A program made the position numbers and the translations under genes. Below, piece by piece: positions 37,501 to 45,449 of a DNA stretch of 64,000 nt (position 1 is its first letter; each line of letters starts with the position of its first letter). Under the pieces are notes generated by a model, which worked only from the letters and a program-made list of their open reading frames with translations, did no database searches and was not told the origin of the DNA. Source of the DNA: JAXMAF01 sp046350555 (lineage in GTDB: Bacteria > Planctomycetota > Phycisphaerae > Phycisphaerales > SM1A02); assembly GCA_046350555.1 (NCBI GenBank), contig JAXMAF010000005.1:395722-459721 (forward strand), written 5' to 3'.

Positions 37501-38062
37501 GATCCGGCTGGGTCTTCCGGGCGCGAAGGGTGAGCGTGACGATCGGGACGTCGTCGATCTCGACCGGCTTCATGACCCAGCTCGCGACGCCGGGTGGCAC
37601 GAGATCCTTGTTTTCCTCGAGTTTCTTGAGCAGTCGCACGAGGGACCGCTCGCGATCCTCGCCGACGTGGAAGCGCACCGTCACGATGGCCGAGTCGGCG
37701 CGCGACATCGAGTAGACGTACTCGACGCCATCGATCTGAAAGAGCACACGCTCCAGCGGCGTGGTGACGAGCCGTTCGATCTCCTGCGCCGAGAGGCCCG
37801 GCGCTGAGACCGAGATGTCGGCGAGCGGCACGACGATCTGGGGGTCCTCCTCGCGCGGCGTGACGACGAGCGCCGCGGCGCCGACGGCGAACGAGACGAC
37901 CAACAGGATCAGCGAAAGGTTGGAGTGCAGGAACGTCCGGACGATCCCGTTCAGCCAGTTGGCTTCGAGCCGTGCGCCGTCGGCGCCATCGCGGTCCTCG
38001 CCGCGACGACCGTCGTGCCCGGCATTGGACGACGATGTCGCCATCGGTGCGGGGTCCGCCAT
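34529..38062 (-). CDS. RND-family efflux transporter (AcrB/MexB-like inner-membrane pump)
   Basis: 1177 residues, the usual RND size. Features: TM1 near FLHSNLSLILLVVSFAVG, the periplasmic porter region (RLVTTPLERVLFQIDGVEYV), the central TM block with LSLGLLVDDPIVDVENIARH, and the C-terminal TM block (TATAMIGMIALSGIVTRQSI, ALIFGLCASTVFTLFVVPVV). The central motif reads VDDPIVDVEN where many pumps have VDDAIVVVEN. Start ATG 38060-38062, 4 bp after the adaptor's stop. Near 35450-35570 two compensating frame shifts replace about 40 residues; another frame there encodes family-like LTAAQIGVGHAPNERQPLTI. Substrates unknown; no outer-membrane channel gene nearby. Confidence 0.92.
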   Translation of the reverse strand: MADPAPMATSSSNAGHDGRRGEDRDGADGARLEANWLNGIVRTFLHSNLSLILLVVSFAVGAAALVVTPREEDPQIVVPLADISVSAPGLSAQEIERLVTTPLERVLFQIDGVEYVYSMSRADSAIVTVRFHVGEDRERSLVRLLKKLEENKDLVPPGVASWVMKPVEIDDVPIVTLTLRARKTQPDRPGLTDEFELRRVAEELAARLATVAETSRVSVVGGAPRTITAYLDREALAGRGLSILDVQRAVQASNLSMPAGAIERMDAAIAVRAGSVIRDGRDLGRIVVGAKDERPVLLEEVARIEDGPVERTTYVRHGWGPARGFDAHRHAAGTMLDGSARDEGASDAVPAVTIAIAKKKGANAVHVAEAILGEAERLRAEVVSEDIDRVVTRNSGLTADEKVSELVEGLWVAILIVVALLTIGLGWREALVVAVAVPVVFGLTLAVNLLAGYTINRVTLFALILSLGLLVDDPIVDVENIARHFGLRRKATRAITLEAVSEIRPPLIAATLAVIASFLPLFFITGMMGPYMRPMALNVPVTMVMSMVVAFTITPWLAYHVLRRRDWANGAAHGGAAAGAGAREDEYAAAHRSLQYRLLRPMLQPLLRSRALAWSFLAFVAALTAGAAMLAALRDVPLKMLPFDNKAEILLLVDADEGTTLERTDAVIRDLEAALATIPEATDFTSYVGAPSPMDFNGLVRHYYLRNFPHQGEIRVNLVGKKSRKDASHTLGLRERDALAAIAARSGARLKIVELPPGPPVIDTIAAEIYGRDDRTYRDLSDAAELVKARLAREPGVVEPDDVVEARRTELVFTPDQEKAAIHGVSVAEIAETVRARSPPPRSASDTPRTSASRSRSWPACPAPTDRAARTSRVQVKGAKDQLVPLAEIGRWDARPAEQTIYHKNLRRVAYVFAETAGRPPADVVVDVMADRAEAPPAGAPDVERTAGGWLAGTAPRALAERSHLRPGGGIRWGVADGTTVVWSGEGEWKITLDVFRDLGLAFAAALVMIYVLLVAQTGSFVIPVVVMLSIPLTMVGIMPGFWLLGIVTGRSVGGHVDTTFFTATAMIGMIALSGIVTRQSIILVDFIHHSIERGRPFMDAVIEAGAVRLRPILLVVAAAMLSAIPITIDPIFSGLAWALIFGLCASTVFTLFVVPVVYWMLYRNVPGHGAIAARSD

Positions 38063-38066
38063 CGGC

Positions 38067-39206
38067 CTACCGCCCTCTCCCGCCGGCCGCGGTCGTCTTG
38101 GTCGCATCCGCGTCGACCACCACCCATTCGCCCGCGGCCAGCCCCGAGAGCACCTCGACCTCGTCGCCGACGATCCGCCCCAGCCGTGTGGCGCGGCGCT
38201 GGCGCATTCCATCGACCGCGACGTCGACGCAATCCAGTTGGCCCACGGTCCGCACGGCGGCGCTCGGGATGAGCAGCACCTCCTCCTCGCCCACGGGGAT
38301 CGAGAGGCGGCCGAACATCCCGGAGTACGCGCCTTCCGGACATGGGCCGGTGACCTTCACCTGAAACGTGCGGCTCGTCGACTCCGCTTCGGGCACGATC
38401 TCGCTCACGGTGCCGGCGCACGCATGATCGAGCATGTCGACCTTGACCGACACCGATTGGCCCACGCGCAGCCTCCGCGAGAGCGACTCGCGCACGCTCG
38501 CGACGAGCTGCATGCGCGTCGGGTCGAGCAGGGTGACGACCACCTGTCCCGGCGAGACGGTGTCGCCCGTGTCCACCCGCTTGTCCACGACGACGCCATC
38601 GATCGTGCTGCGGATCGTGGCGTATTCCAGGATGGTGCGGGCTTCCGTCCGGGCCTGCTCCAGGCGGGCGAGGTTGGCGTCCGCGCCCTTCAGCGCGTTG
38701 ACCGCCCGCTCCATCTCGATGCCCGAGAGGGCACCCTTGTCGAACGCCGAGCGAGCTCGCGACTCCTCGAGCCTCGCCTGATCGAGCGCGGCCTGCGCCT
38801 GCGCGACGGCCGATTCGCTCTGCGCCAGGCGGGCCCCGAGGTCGGTCTCCTCGAGGCGCACGAGCACGTCGCCCGTGGCGACCTTCCTTCCGGCGATCAC
38901 GTCGGCCTCGATCACGCGGGCCAGGAGCCGCGAGGCCAGCTCGACGCGGTGCACCGGCTGGATGGTGCCGATGGCGGTCTCCTCGAGCGGCATCGTTCGA
39001 TGGACAACCTCGACGAGCCTGCCATCGCCGACGGCCCGGCCGATCGGGCCGGAACGGCCGCGCGCTGCGGTGCGGTCGTCGACCTTCGATCCGAAGGTTC
39101 CCGTCAGCCAGAGCATGAGCACCACCACGCCGACGACGAAGGCCACGGCCACGAGCGAGGTCGCGATCCAGCGAAGGAAGCGGACGTGTTTCGTGGGCTC
39201 GGTCAC
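38067..39206 (-). CDS. RND periplasmic adaptor (membrane fusion protein, HlyD/AcrA-like)
   Basis: 379 residues with an N-terminal membrane anchor (ATSLVAVAFVVGVVVLMLWL). The lipoyl half-motifs VELASRLLARVIEADVIAGR and IRSTIDGVVVDKRVDTGDTV flank an Ala/Gln/Arg-rich coiled-coil hairpin (AQSESAVAQAQAALDQARLE). A beta-barrel domain and a membrane-proximal domain (EVEVLSGLAAGEWVVVD) complete the fold. It would connect the pump encoded 4 bp downstream to an outer-membrane channel. The start is GTG at 39204-39206; no obvious Shine-Dalgarno sequence. Confidence 0.92.
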   Translation of the reverse strand: MTEPTKHVRFLRWIATSLVAVAFVVGVVVLMLWLTGTFGSKVDDRTAARGRSGPIGRAVGDGRLVEVVHRTMPLEETAIGTIQPVHRVELASRLLARVIEADVIAGRKVATGDVLVRLEETDLGARLAQSESAVAQAQAALDQARLEESRARSAFDKGALSGIEMERAVNALKGADANLARLEQARTEARTILEYATIRSTIDGVVVDKRVDTGDTVSPGQVVVTLLDPTRMQLVASVRESLSRRLRVGQSVSVKVDMLDHACAGTVSEIVPEAESTSRTFQVKVTGPCPEGAYSGMFGRLSIPVGEEEVLLIPSAAVRTVGQLDCVDVAVDGMRQRRATRLGRIVGDEVEVLSGLAAGEWVVVDADATKTTAAGGRGR

Positions 39207-39495
39207 GTGTGGAGAGGGACGGATCGCGGCGCTGGCGAGGGCGCCCTGGGGGCGGCGCGCTTCGCGAGCCCTTCAGAGGCGCTGAACCATGCACGGGTTC
39301 CGCGACGTGCAAGGTACCGTGAAGCGGATCGGGCGCGCGAGCCGGGCCGAATCCGCCAACCGCCACACGGGCTCGTCGCGGCGCGGCGCCTCAAGGGGAC
39401 CCCGCCGCGCGGCAGCGTCCGGCTTCTCCGGGCGCAGCCTGCGCACGTGCACCGGTTGGCGCACTCCGCGCGCGAAGGGCCCGGCGGGCGATCGC
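39207..39495. other. Intergenic region between divergent genes
   Basis: Roughly 290 bp between the adaptor (minus) and the Cys-rich lipoprotein (plus). No coding sequence is supported. It contains the palindrome GGTACC near 39313 and must hold the promoter of the pump operon, but I cannot place a convincing -10 for the minus strand. Confidence 0.5.
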
Positions 39496-39501
39496 TACGA
39501 T
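39496..39501 (+). promoter_or_regulatory. -10 box, leaderless start of the Cys-rich lipoprotein
   Basis: TACGAT with first base 13 nt before GTG 39509. Confidence 0.45.
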
Positions 39502-39508
39502 CAAGCCG

Positions 39509-40426
39509 GTGTGCGCGCTTCGCATCGCTCTCCGGATCGCATGGCTTGTCGCCGCGGGCGTGGTGGCGGGGTGCGGCCGGGGCGAACCCGTTCGCGCGAC
39601 GGTGGCGCCGGGCGATTCGCACGTTTCACGAGGTTCGACCCCATCGACGGCCGCTGCGCGCTTGTCGGTTCCGCGCGATGGGGCGGACTTGGCGAGTGTC
39701 GCAACTCGCGGCGCGCCCGACGCGTCGAGCGGGTCGGGCGCGGTCCAAGGCCCACCCGACGCGCCGCACGTGCTGCTCCACCCCGGTGGCGGCGATCCGC
39801 GGTCGTGCACCTGCCAGTGGGCGAAGGAGCACAACGGATGGTGCGATCGCTGTCGCGTCGGCTACGTCGGCGGCGTCGCGGTGCGATCCGAACTCCTCTT
39901 CGAGACGCTCGATCCGCACGGCCACGTGATCGGCCACGAGTCGATCACCTGTCCGAATTGCCTGGCGGCGATCGCCTGTGATGGCTGGTGCGTCGATTGC
40001 CGGATCGGCTGGCAGAATGGGCTCGCCTGGATGACCCGCATCACGTGGGTCTTCTCGAAGGGCGAGGTGGCGACCGCGTCGACGCCGCTCTGCGCGGCGT
40101 GCCGGGCCAGGGTGGACGCCGCAACGACCGCGGAGGGGACCGGTGTGTCGGGCCGGGGGCTCGGCCAGGATGGAGGCGGGGCGACGGAGCGCGGCGCCTG
40201 GTGTCCGGCGTGCGGTGGGGGCGTCGTGGGTCGAATCTTCTTCCGCGACCGGGAATTGCTTGCCGAGGCGGCGAGGCAATTCGATATCCTGAACGCTGCG
40301 ATTGCCACCGTTCCGCGCTGCGAGCTGTGCGCCTGCGCGATGGTGGTCGACGACGACTGCCCCTTCTGCCGCATCGCGTACCGCGACGGCAAGCCGCTGG
40401 GGACGGTCGACCCCCCGCGACGTTGA
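39509..40426 (+). CDS. Cys-rich lipoprotein with repeated zinc-ribbon-like knuckles
   Basis: 305 residues with a lipoprotein signal (WLVAAGVVAGC, lipidated C22) and a 60-residue low-complexity linker. The rest carries repeated cysteine pairs. CTCQWAKEHNGWCDRCRVGY, then CPNCLAAIACDGWCVDCRIG, then CAACRARVD, WCPACGGGVVGR and CELCACAMVVDDDCPFCRIA follow in order. Three of them share the unit C-x2-C then G-W/C-C-x2-C-R-[VI]-[GA]-[YW], so the protein looks like tandem metal- or disulfide-bound knuckles outside the cytoplasm. I do not recognise a named family. GTG 39509 is chosen for its leaderless-type promoter. The dockerin gene follows 46 bp later with its own ribosome binding site. Confidence 0.75.
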   Translation: MCALRIALRIAWLVAAGVVAGCGRGEPVRATVAPGDSHVSRGSTPSTAAARLSVPRDGADLASVATRGAPDASSGSGAVQGPPDAPHVLLHPGGGDPRSCTCQWAKEHNGWCDRCRVGYVGGVAVRSELLFETLDPHGHVIGHESITCPNCLAAIACDGWCVDCRIGWQNGLAWMTRITWVFSKGEVATASTPLCAACRARVDAATTAEGTGVSGRGLGQDGGGATERGAWCPACGGGVVGRIFFRDRELLAEAARQFDILNAAIATVPRCELCACAMVVDDDCPFCRIAYRDGKPLGTVDPPRR

Positions 40427-40472
40427 GCCACCTGCCGGCGCGCCGCGTCCGTCTCCTTCTTGGAGCACCGCC

Positions 40473-41204
40473 ATGAGCCGAATCAGCCGATGGGTCTGCA
40501 CGAACACCACGCCGTCGTTGCGCGGCATGCATGGCATGCATGGCATGCATGGAGCGCTGCTCGGTATCGCCGCCAGCATCGCGATCGCGTCGCCGGCGAG
40601 CGCCGGCTCACACCTCTGGGACTTCTGGGAGATCTTCAGCAATCCCGACGGCACCGTGCAGTTCATCGAGCTGCACATCAGCACCAACGCCAACCAGGAG
40701 ATCGGCCTCGCGGGCAAGAAGGTCACCAGCCAGGCGACGGGCAAGGTCTTCACCTTCCCGAGCAACCTCGTGCCGCCGACCGGATTCAAGTACCTGCTGC
40801 TCGCCACGAGCGGCTTCGCCGCGCTGCCCGGCGCACCGACGCCCGACTACATCATCCCCGACCACTTCTTCTCGACGACCGGCGACACGCTCAAGTACCA
40901 CGTGTACGACACGTTCACCTTCACGTCGGGTCAGGTGCCGACCGACTGCGTGCACTCGCTCAACCGCAACCACACGACCGGGCTGAACACCCCGACGAAC
41001 TACGCGGGCGCCACGGGCAGCGTCGATGCGTGTCCGCCCTGCCCCGGCGACGTCGACGGCAGCGGCGCCGTCGACGGCGCCGACATCGGCGCGATGCTCG
41101 CGGCGTGGGGAACCGCGGACGCGGCCGCCGACGTCAACCACGACGGCACGGTCGACGGCGCCGACCTCGGATCGTTGCTTGGTGCATGGGGCGATTGTCC
41201 GTAG
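40473..41204 (+). CDS. Secreted protein with C-terminal dockerin-like repeats
   Basis: 243 residues. The signal peptide is extended by a MHGMHGMHG repeat (residues 19-27) and ends near ASPASAGS. The body (FWEIFSNPDGTVQFIELHIS, KVFTFPSNLVPPTGFKYLLL) resembles lamin-tail-like beta domains found in exported planctomycete proteins. The C-terminus holds two Ca-binding dockerin-like units, DVDGSGAVDGADIGAMLAAW and DVNHDGTVDGADLGSLLGAW, and ends GDCP. GGAG at 40462-40465 supports ATG 40473. No cohesin gene is visible to pair with it. Confidence 0.82.
   Translation: MSRISRWVCTNTTPSLRGMHGMHGMHGALLGIAASIAIASPASAGSHLWDFWEIFSNPDGTVQFIELHISTNANQEIGLAGKKVTSQATGKVFTFPSNLVPPTGFKYLLLATSGFAALPGAPTPDYIIPDHFFSTTGDTLKYHVYDTFTFTSGQVPTDCVHSLNRNHTTGLNTPTNYAGATGSVDACPPCPGDVDGSGAVDGADIGAMLAAWGTADAAADVNHDGTVDGADLGSLLGAWGDCP
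40524..40550. repeat. 9-bp tandem repeat (GGCATGCAT x3) in a signal peptide
   Basis: Three perfect copies of GGCATGCAT, each containing the palindromes GCATGC and ATGCAT. In frame they encode Gly-Met-His three times within the signal peptide of the dockerin protein; copy-number change would alter its length without shifting the frame. Confidence 0.85.
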
Positions 41205-41282
41205 CGTTCGGCGAATCCAGGGCCATGCGCGCGGGCCGTCCTTCGAGCGCACGGCTCGATCCGCGCTCCACGCGCCGCGCAC

Positions 41283-41288
41283 TACGAT
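41283..41288 (+). promoter_or_regulatory. -10 box, leaderless start of nadB
   Basis: TACGAT with first base 14 nt before GTG 41297; the intervening CACCCCCT contains no ribosome binding site. Confidence 0.45.
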
Positions 41289-41296
41289 CACCCCCT

Positions 41297-42988
41297 GTGC
41301 TTCCGCACCGCCGCTACCTGATCCCGTTCCGCACGCTGCTGCTGCCGCACGTCTTCACGGACACGCTCGTGATCGGCGGCGGCGTGGCCGGGCTCCGCGC
41401 GGCGATCGAGGCGGCGCGTTCGGACCGGGTGGGCGCGAACGTGATCGTGCTCACCAAGGACCAGGCCGACCTCTCGAACACCTCGTGGGCGCAGGGCGGG
41501 ATCGCGGCGGTGCTGGCGGCCGGCGACACGGCGGAGGCGCACGTCGAGGACACCCTGGAGGCCGGCGCCGGCCATTGCGAGGAGGGCGTCGTGAGGACCC
41601 TCGTCGACGAGGGGCCGCAGCGCATCCACGAGCTGATCGAGTGGGGGATGCGCTTCGACCGCGACGCGGCGGGGGAACTCGTGCTCGGCCGCGAGGGCGG
41701 CCATCGTCGAGCCCGCATCGTGCACACCGACGGCGACGCGACCGGGCGCGAGCTGTCGCGCTGCCTGCGGGCGGTCGCGACGAGCCACGACAACATCCGC
41801 TTCTTCGACCGCTGCTTCGCGCTCGACCTGCTCACGTCGGAGGGGTCGGCGATGGGAAATGGCGCCGGCCGGAGCGATCATCGCGTCCTCGGCGCGATCA
41901 CGTGGCACCCGAAGTTCGGCCTTCAGATCATCTGGTCGAAGACGACGATCCTCGCCAGCGGCGGCGCGGGGCAGGTCTTCCGCGAGACGACCAACCCGAA
42001 GGTCGCCACCGGCGACGGACTGGCGATGGCGTGGCGCGCCGGCGCGGTCCTCGGCGATCTCGAGTTCATGCAGTTCCATCCCACGACGCTGTACGTCGCG
42101 GGCGCCGCGCGGGCGCTCATCTCCGAGGCGGTGCGCGGCGAGGGTGGTCGCCTCGTCGACCGCGACGGCACGCGCTTCATGGAGAAGTACCACGAGATGG
42201 GCGAGCTGGCGCCGCGCGACGTCGTGAGCCGCGCCATCGCCGACCATCTGGCGCGGACGCGCCAGGCCAACGTCTTCCTCGACGTGCGCCACTTCGGCGC
42301 GGGGAGGTTCGCGGAGCGCTTCCCCGGGCTCGCCGCGATGCTGCGCAAGTTCGACCTCGATCCGGAGCGCGACCTCGTTCCCGTCCATCCAGCGGCACAC
42401 TACACGGTCGGCGGCGTCTGGGCCGACCTCGACGGCGCGACGTCGCTGCCCGGCCTGCTCGCCTGCGGGGAGGCGGCGTGCAACGGCCTGCATGGCGCCA
42501 ACCGCCTGGCCAGCAACTCGCTGCTCGAGGGGCTCGTCTTCGGGAGGCGGGCGGGAGCGCGGGCTGCGCAACTGAGCGGGGGCTCGTCGGGGCCGGTGCA
42601 GGTCATCTCCGACATCCGCATCAGCGAGCACGGCGAGCTCGACCTGACCGACGTCCGCAGCAGCCTTCGCAGCGCGATGTGGCGCAACGTCGGCATCGAG
42701 CGCAGCGGCGCGAAGCTCGCGGACGTCGTGGACATGTTCGACTTCTGGACGCGCTACACGCTCGACAAGATCTTCGACGATCCCTCGGGGTGGGAGACGC
42801 AGAACCTGCTCACCGTCGGGGCGCTCATGACCCGCGCCGCGGCGTGGCGCCGCGAGACCCGCGGCACGCACTGTCGGCTCGACTTCCCCGAGGAGCGCGA
42901 CGAGTTCCGCGCCCACGCCCTCTGGTGCGCCGACCGCGACGGACCGGCGACGATGCGCGTCGGCGCGCCGCTGGAGGTGGCGTCGTGA
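41297..42988 (+). CDS. nadB: L-aspartate oxidase
   Basis: 563-residue FAD enzyme oxidising aspartate to iminoaspartate, the first step of bacterial NAD synthesis. Motifs: FAD-binding TLVIGGGVAGLRAAIEAARS, NTSWAQGGIAAVL, GGHRRARIVHTDGDATGREL, ASGGAGQVFRETTNPKVATG and FMQFHPTTLY. HPAAHYTVGGVWAD and ACNGLHGANRLASNSLLEGL carry active-site and flavin contacts shared with the succinate dehydrogenase family; absence of sdh neighbours and the NadB-type ending support NadB. No nadA or nadC is nearby. Its TGA overlaps the GTG of the next gene, so the two are translationally coupled. Confidence 0.94.
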   Translation: MLPHRRYLIPFRTLLLPHVFTDTLVIGGGVAGLRAAIEAARSDRVGANVIVLTKDQADLSNTSWAQGGIAAVLAAGDTAEAHVEDTLEAGAGHCEEGVVRTLVDEGPQRIHELIEWGMRFDRDAAGELVLGREGGHRRARIVHTDGDATGRELSRCLRAVATSHDNIRFFDRCFALDLLTSEGSAMGNGAGRSDHRVLGAITWHPKFGLQIIWSKTTILASGGAGQVFRETTNPKVATGDGLAMAWRAGAVLGDLEFMQFHPTTLYVAGAARALISEAVRGEGGRLVDRDGTRFMEKYHEMGELAPRDVVSRAIADHLARTRQANVFLDVRHFGAGRFAERFPGLAAMLRKFDLDPERDLVPVHPAAHYTVGGVWADLDGATSLPGLLACGEAACNGLHGANRLASNSLLEGLVFGRRAGARAAQLSGGSSGPVQVISDIRISEHGELDLTDVRSSLRSAMWRNVGIERSGAKLADVVDMFDFWTRYTLDKIFDDPSGWETQNLLTVGALMTRAAAWRRETRGTHCRLDFPEERDEFRAHALWCADRDGPATMRVGAPLEVAS

Positions 42989-43638
42989 GCCGCGACGGCG
43001 GGAATCGCGGCGCGGGCCTCGGTCGTCGATGCGGCGGGATCGCGTTGACGATCGGCCTCGCGCTGGCGCCCGTCGCGTGCACGCCGTACCGGATCGAGCG
43101 CCACACGCGACCTGCGTTCTACCAGTCGGCGTCGAACGGGACGCTCCCGGACCGGGTCGAGCTGAAGGATGGCACCGTGGTCGAGTACGTCACGGGCCAG
43201 CCGACACCGCCATCCAGCACGGAAGGGGCCGCCGACGCCAAGCCGTTCGAGATCCGCGAGGAGCACGACGACGGCACGGTCATCGTCCGGTGCCTCCTGC
43301 CCGAGCACGTCATCGCCAACACCATGACCTGCCTGCGCAACCGCGAATACAAGGTCATGTGGGAGCAGTTGCTCGCCGCATCCACCAGGCAGGCCTACAC
43401 CAGCGAAGGACTCACCTTCGACGACTTCGCCGACTTCATGGACGAGGCGCGTCCGGAGATGATGAAGACGCTCAACCGGATGAGCTTCGGCTTCCTCGGG
43501 CAGGATGTCATCCTCGAGTCGGGCGCCCACGGCGCGATGCGGGCGCGGTTCGGACCGCGACTGGCGAGCCAGTTCCGCTATCGCAGCGTCGAGATGGTGA
43601 TGGAGAAGGACGGCATGAAGCTCCTGATGATCCGGTGA
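42985..43638 (+). CDS. Lipoprotein of unknown function
   Basis: 217 residues starting at a GTG that overlaps the nadB stop (GTGA at 42985-42988). The signal (LTIGLALAPVAC) has a lipobox with C32. The mature protein has a linker and then a mixed alpha/beta part (VIVRCLLPEHVIANTMTCLR, YKVMWEQLLAASTRQAYTSE, FDDFADFMDEARPEMMKTLN) ending FRYRSVEMVMEKDGMKLLMI. The pattern suggests a small ligand-binding fold, but I recognise no family. The operon link to NAD synthesis may be accidental. Confidence 0.78.
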   Translation: MSRDGGNRGAGLGRRCGGIALTIGLALAPVACTPYRIERHTRPAFYQSASNGTLPDRVELKDGTVVEYVTGQPTPPSSTEGAADAKPFEIREEHDDGTVIVRCLLPEHVIANTMTCLRNREYKVMWEQLLAASTRQAYTSEGLTFDDFADFMDEARPEMMKTLNRMSFGFLGQDVILESGAHGAMRARFGPRLASQFRYRSVEMVMEKDGMKLLMIR

Positions 43639-43745
43639 TGCGCGTCCGGGTCGACCCCGTCGCTCCGCCCGACTTCATCGCGCCTTGAACCGCATTGCCG
43701 GCGAGAGGCCGAACGGGTCGAGGTCCGCGTGGCATCCGCGCGAGG
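43637..43745 (-). repeat. Possible decayed copy of the dispersed repeat
   Basis: Begins TGATGCGCGTCC, then CTCCGCCCGACTTCA, and later has GAACGGGTCGAGGTCCGCGT with GGCATCCGCG. These match the two ends of reverse copies 1 and 7 in order, but with gaps. Its first bases overlap the TGA stop of the lipoprotein (43636-43638). Weak evidence. Confidence 0.3.
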
Positions 43746-43877
43746 GGTCGCGGGGCCGGGCCCTGGATGGCCGCGATGTCCCAGAACCACCGCCGCCGGC
43801 GACGTGCCGTGGCGAATTCCGTGCAATTGGGCGCGCGAGGAAGCGGCCGAACGCGCGCGGAGGCGACCCTTCACCGA

Positions 43878-43883
43878 TACGAT
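43878..43883 (+). promoter_or_regulatory. Putative -10 box for the gene at 43899
   Basis: TACGAT with first base 21 nt before ATG 43899, giving a predicted leader of about 9 nt. Confidence 0.35.
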
Positions 43884-43898
43884 GGGCCGGGAGTGTTC

Positions 43899-45317
43899 AT
43901 GCCACGCGCCACCGCACCCTGGCTCGCGCTTCTGGCGCTTGCGCCGCACGCACCTTGCTTCGCCGACCAGGCCCCTTTTGTCGTGGCGCGCACCGGCGTC
44001 ACGGCGCCCGGATCCGGCGGATACACGATCCTCGCCATCAACGACCCGATGATCAACGGCATCGATCAGGTCGGCTTCACGGGCCTGCTCAACGTGCCGG
44101 GAAGCAACTCGATCGGCTTCGTCTGGTTCAACGGCACGATCGTCTGGAAGAACACCGACGCGCTGCCGATCAGCCTCGAGGGCGCCGAGGGCACGATGGG
44201 GGTCGGCGACGCCGGCGAGTGGGTCTACAGCCCGCTCCAGGGCTTCGGTGGCGACGCGATCTGGAAGAACGGCGTCAAAGTGATCCGCACGAACGATCCG
44301 GCGCCGGGCCTGCCCGGGATGTTCGCGACCTTCTCCAGCCGGCCGCAGATGAACAACGACGGCACCGCGACGTGGATCTCGGGGTTCACGTCGACGCCGG
44401 GCGGGCTCACCGAAGGGCGCGTCTTCTACATCGCCTCGACGCCGACCCTCAAGACGGGCGACGTGGTCGGCGGCTATGCGCTCGACACGCTGGGCGTCGG
44501 CTTCCCGTACGACGTCTGCGGAAGCGGCGCGCATTGGATCGTGCGCGGGCGCGGGGCCTCGGCCAGCGAGAGCGCCGTGCCGATCCTCGTTCGCGACGGC
44601 GCGGTGGTCGCCGTCGCCGGGCAGGTGCCGGGCGGCGCGGTCGGGGCCTACCAGAGCTTCGAGGAGTGCGCCATCAACAACCACGGCGACTGGGTGGCCA
44701 GCGGCGACACCGACGAGAACGCCTCCAACGACGGGTTCATCGTCTTCAACGGCGCGCTCGTCGCCCAGGAGGGACAGACGATCGCGCCGGGCAAGGTGCT
44801 CTCGGGCAACCCTCGGGCCGTCTCGGTCGACGATCACGGCCGCGTGGGCGCCATCTGGGCGACCACCGTGGGCGGAGAGCTCCTCCTTCTCTTCGTTCCG
44901 CCGCAGCTTGGCGTCGCGGCGTGGGATTCGGTCATCCTGCTCGCCACCGGCGACTTCGTCGACACCGACGGGGACGGCGTGCCGGAGAGTGCGGTGACCG
45001 ACTTCAACGCGACGACGACTGTCGGCCCCGGACTGCGCCTGCCCAACCGCTGCTTCGCCTATGTGAGCGTCGACGTCGAGGATGGGCTTCAGCCGGACTT
45101 CGCGGCCATTGTCGCGGTGATGCTTCCCGAGGTGGGCGATCCGGCGGACATCGACGGCGACGGCGATGTCGACGGCACCGACCTCGGCCTCATGCTCAAT
45201 GGGTGGGGCCAGCCGGGGCTTGGCGACCTCAACTGCGACGGCGTCACCGACGAGCAGGACCTCGGCCTGCTCGAGGCCTCGTGGGGACCGGGACCCGATC
45301 CAGGCGGCGGGAACTGA
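43899..45317 (+). CDS. Secreted beta-propeller-like protein with C-terminal dockerin-like repeats
   Basis: 472 residues. A signal peptide (PWLALLALAPHAPCFAD) precedes repeated beta units, each about 50 residues and carrying short patterns such as INDPMINGIDQVGFTGLL, GDAGEWVYSPLQGFGGDAIW, INNHGDWVASGDTDENASND and VDDHGRVGAIWATTVGGE. These look like blades of a propeller describing paired values. The C-terminus has two dockerin-like units (DIDGDGDVDGTDLGLMLNGW, DLNCDGVTDEQDLGLLEASW) and a PGPDPGGGN tail. Probably surface-displayed or secreted; no catalytic motif. Its TGA at 45315-45317 is the first codon-length of repeat copy 6. Confidence 0.8.
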   Translation: MPRATAPWLALLALAPHAPCFADQAPFVVARTGVTAPGSGGYTILAINDPMINGIDQVGFTGLLNVPGSNSIGFVWFNGTIVWKNTDALPISLEGAEGTMGVGDAGEWVYSPLQGFGGDAIWKNGVKVIRTNDPAPGLPGMFATFSSRPQMNNDGTATWISGFTSTPGGLTEGRVFYIASTPTLKTGDVVGGYALDTLGVGFPYDVCGSGAHWIVRGRGASASESAVPILVRDGAVVAVAGQVPGGAVGAYQSFEECAINNHGDWVASGDTDENASNDGFIVFNGALVAQEGQTIAPGKVLSGNPRAVSVDDHGRVGAIWATTVGGELLLLFVPPQLGVAAWDSVILLATGDFVDTDGDGVPESAVTDFNATTTVGPGLRLPNRCFAYVSVDVEDGLQPDFAAIVAVMLPEVGDPADIDGDGDVDGTDLGLMLNGWGQPGLGDLNCDGVTDEQDLGLLEASWGPGPDPGGGN

Positions 45318-45424
45318 TCCGGATTCCAGCGCTCCTTCAAGCGTTCGACACCGCGCCCAGCGTGGGCGTGCCGGGGCGGGATCGTGCGTTCTCGTGGGGT
45401 GCCAACGTCAACCGTGACGCGCAC
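45315..45424 (+). repeat. Dispersed hairpin repeat, copy 6 (diverged)
   Basis: Forward copy: TGATCCGGATTCCAGCGCTC at the left, CCAACGTCAACCGTGACGCG near the right. It is the most diverged of the clear copies but keeps GCGTTCGACAC and the GGGTGCCAACGTCAACC end. It lies between convergent genes and overlaps the TGA stop of the dockerin protein. Confidence 0.75.
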
Positions 45425-45449
45425 GCGCGGCGCCGGCCCGGATGCGGCC

